Shown here in pieces: positions 33,234-33,711 of a stretch of 33,711 bases of DNA. How positions within the stretch are numbered: position 1 is the first letter of the stretch; each line of letters begins with the position of its first letter. Source of the DNA: Methyloversatilis sp. (GTDB lineage: Bacteria; Pseudomonadota; Gammaproteobacteria; Burkholderiales; Rhodocyclaceae); the NCBI GenBank assembly GCA_016791045.1, contig JAEUNO010000002.1, positions 1 to 33,711 on the forward strand, written 5' to 3'. Below the pieces are notes generated by a model. It was not told the origin of the DNA. It ran no database searches and saw only the letters and a program-made list of their open reading frames with translations. The translations under genes were made by a program, and so were the position numbers.

Positions 33234-33711
33234 GAACACGCTTCGACACGCGTTCAACGCGCCGATCGCGACCGGGGGTCGCTCCTACAAAGCGGAGGCA
33301 CGGTTTTCTGTAGGAGCGAGCCCTGCTCGCGATTCCACCCTCCGAACACGCACCGGCGCACGATCGACGCGCGGATCGCGACCGGGGGTCGCTCCTACAG
33401 GGGCAGCGCGGTTCTTGTAGGAGCGAGCCCTGCTCGCGATCCCACCCTCTGAACACGCACCGGCGCACGATCAACGCGCCGATCGCGACCGCGGGTCCGC
33501 ACAACACGGGCATCGGGGTTTTTGTCTGCGGGTGCGCGGTTCGCTATCCCGCGCTCGGAACACGCACCGGCGCACGATCTACGCGCCGATCGCGACCGGG
33601 GGTCGCTCCTACAGGGGCAGCGCGGTTCTTGTAGGAGCGAGCCCCGCTCGCGATCCCACCCTCTGAACACGCGCCTGCGCACGATCAACGCGCCGATCGC
33701 GACCGGGGGTC
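33234..33711. repeat. Tandem array of 107-110-bp hairpin units
   Basis: Units start with GATCGCGACC at 33264, 33374, 33481, 33588 and 33695 (periods 110, 107, 107, 107). A partial unit precedes from about 33234, and the array continues past the window. Units 1, 2 and 4 contain an inverted repeat, TCGCTCCTACA facing TGTAGGAGCGA, with an outer GATCGCGA / TCGCGAT[TC]-type arm, like REP-type extragenic elements. All units share a linker ending GAACACGC...ACGCGC[CG]. Unit 3 (33481-33587) has a different inner sequence yet can still fold. No CRISPR-type spacers and no gene are visible. Between 33134 and 33233 I see nothing. Confidence 0.85.

Noticed and set aside
33234-33711. CRISPR array
   Set aside because: The repeat unit is over 100 bp and largely conserved along its length, with no unique spacers of regular size and no cas gene in view.

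Overview
The window is GC-rich chromosomal DNA from what looks like a methylotrophic betaproteobacterium. A Methyloversatilis-like member of the Rhodocyclales is my best guess. That inference rests on an mxa-type methanol dehydrogenase cluster combined with betaproteobacterial housekeeping genes (purM divergent from a perM-hda-HAD run; serS next to tRNA-Ser). No rRNA or other species marker is present.

Region 1 (1-12069, all + strand) is the periplasmic PQQ/calcium methanol dehydrogenase cluster: the 3' end of mxaF, then mxaJ, G, I, R, S, A, C, K, L and D. Many of these genes overlap or abut. They are followed by a SoxYZ-like carrier, a trypsin-like protease, a parvulin-type prolyl isomerase and two small exported orphans. 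Strong hairpins after mxaF and after mxaI probably separate the abundant structural proteins from the weakly expressed maturation genes.

Region 2 (12089-15821) is housekeeping: purM on the - strand, divergent from an AI-2E/PerM-type permease, hda and a HAD phosphatase.

Region 3 (15907-22401) reads as a zinc-limitation island. It holds a Fur-family regulator (probably Zur), two paralogous PEP-CTERM proteins that resemble the Zur-repressed all3515 family, a ZnuD-like TonB-dependent receptor, a DUF1826 protein and a COG0523 GTPase that lacks the usual CxCC motif. AT-rich, partly palindromic patches lie in the intergenic regions.

Region 4 (22406-26086) has a small unknown protein, a large four-PAS diguanylate cyclase and a methyltransferase with protein-arginine-methyltransferase hallmarks.

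Region 5 (26440-31234) is a compact integrated element of about 4.8 kb in the 3' end of a tRNA-Ser(CGA) gene. A 17-bp repeat of the tRNA 3' end marks its two borders. Identical 24-bp sub-terminal repeats lie almost equally far inside each border. It encodes a tyrosine integrase, a serine resolvase, a ParB-like DNA-binding protein, a small unknown protein and an RNase HI. I recognise no replication initiator, capsid, toxin or resistance gene. The element displaced the tRNA's native terminator and appears to supply its own.

Region 6 (31218-33711) carries tRNA-Ser and serS on the - strand, a small unknown protein on the + strand, and a tandem array of 107-110-bp hairpin-forming units that runs off the window.
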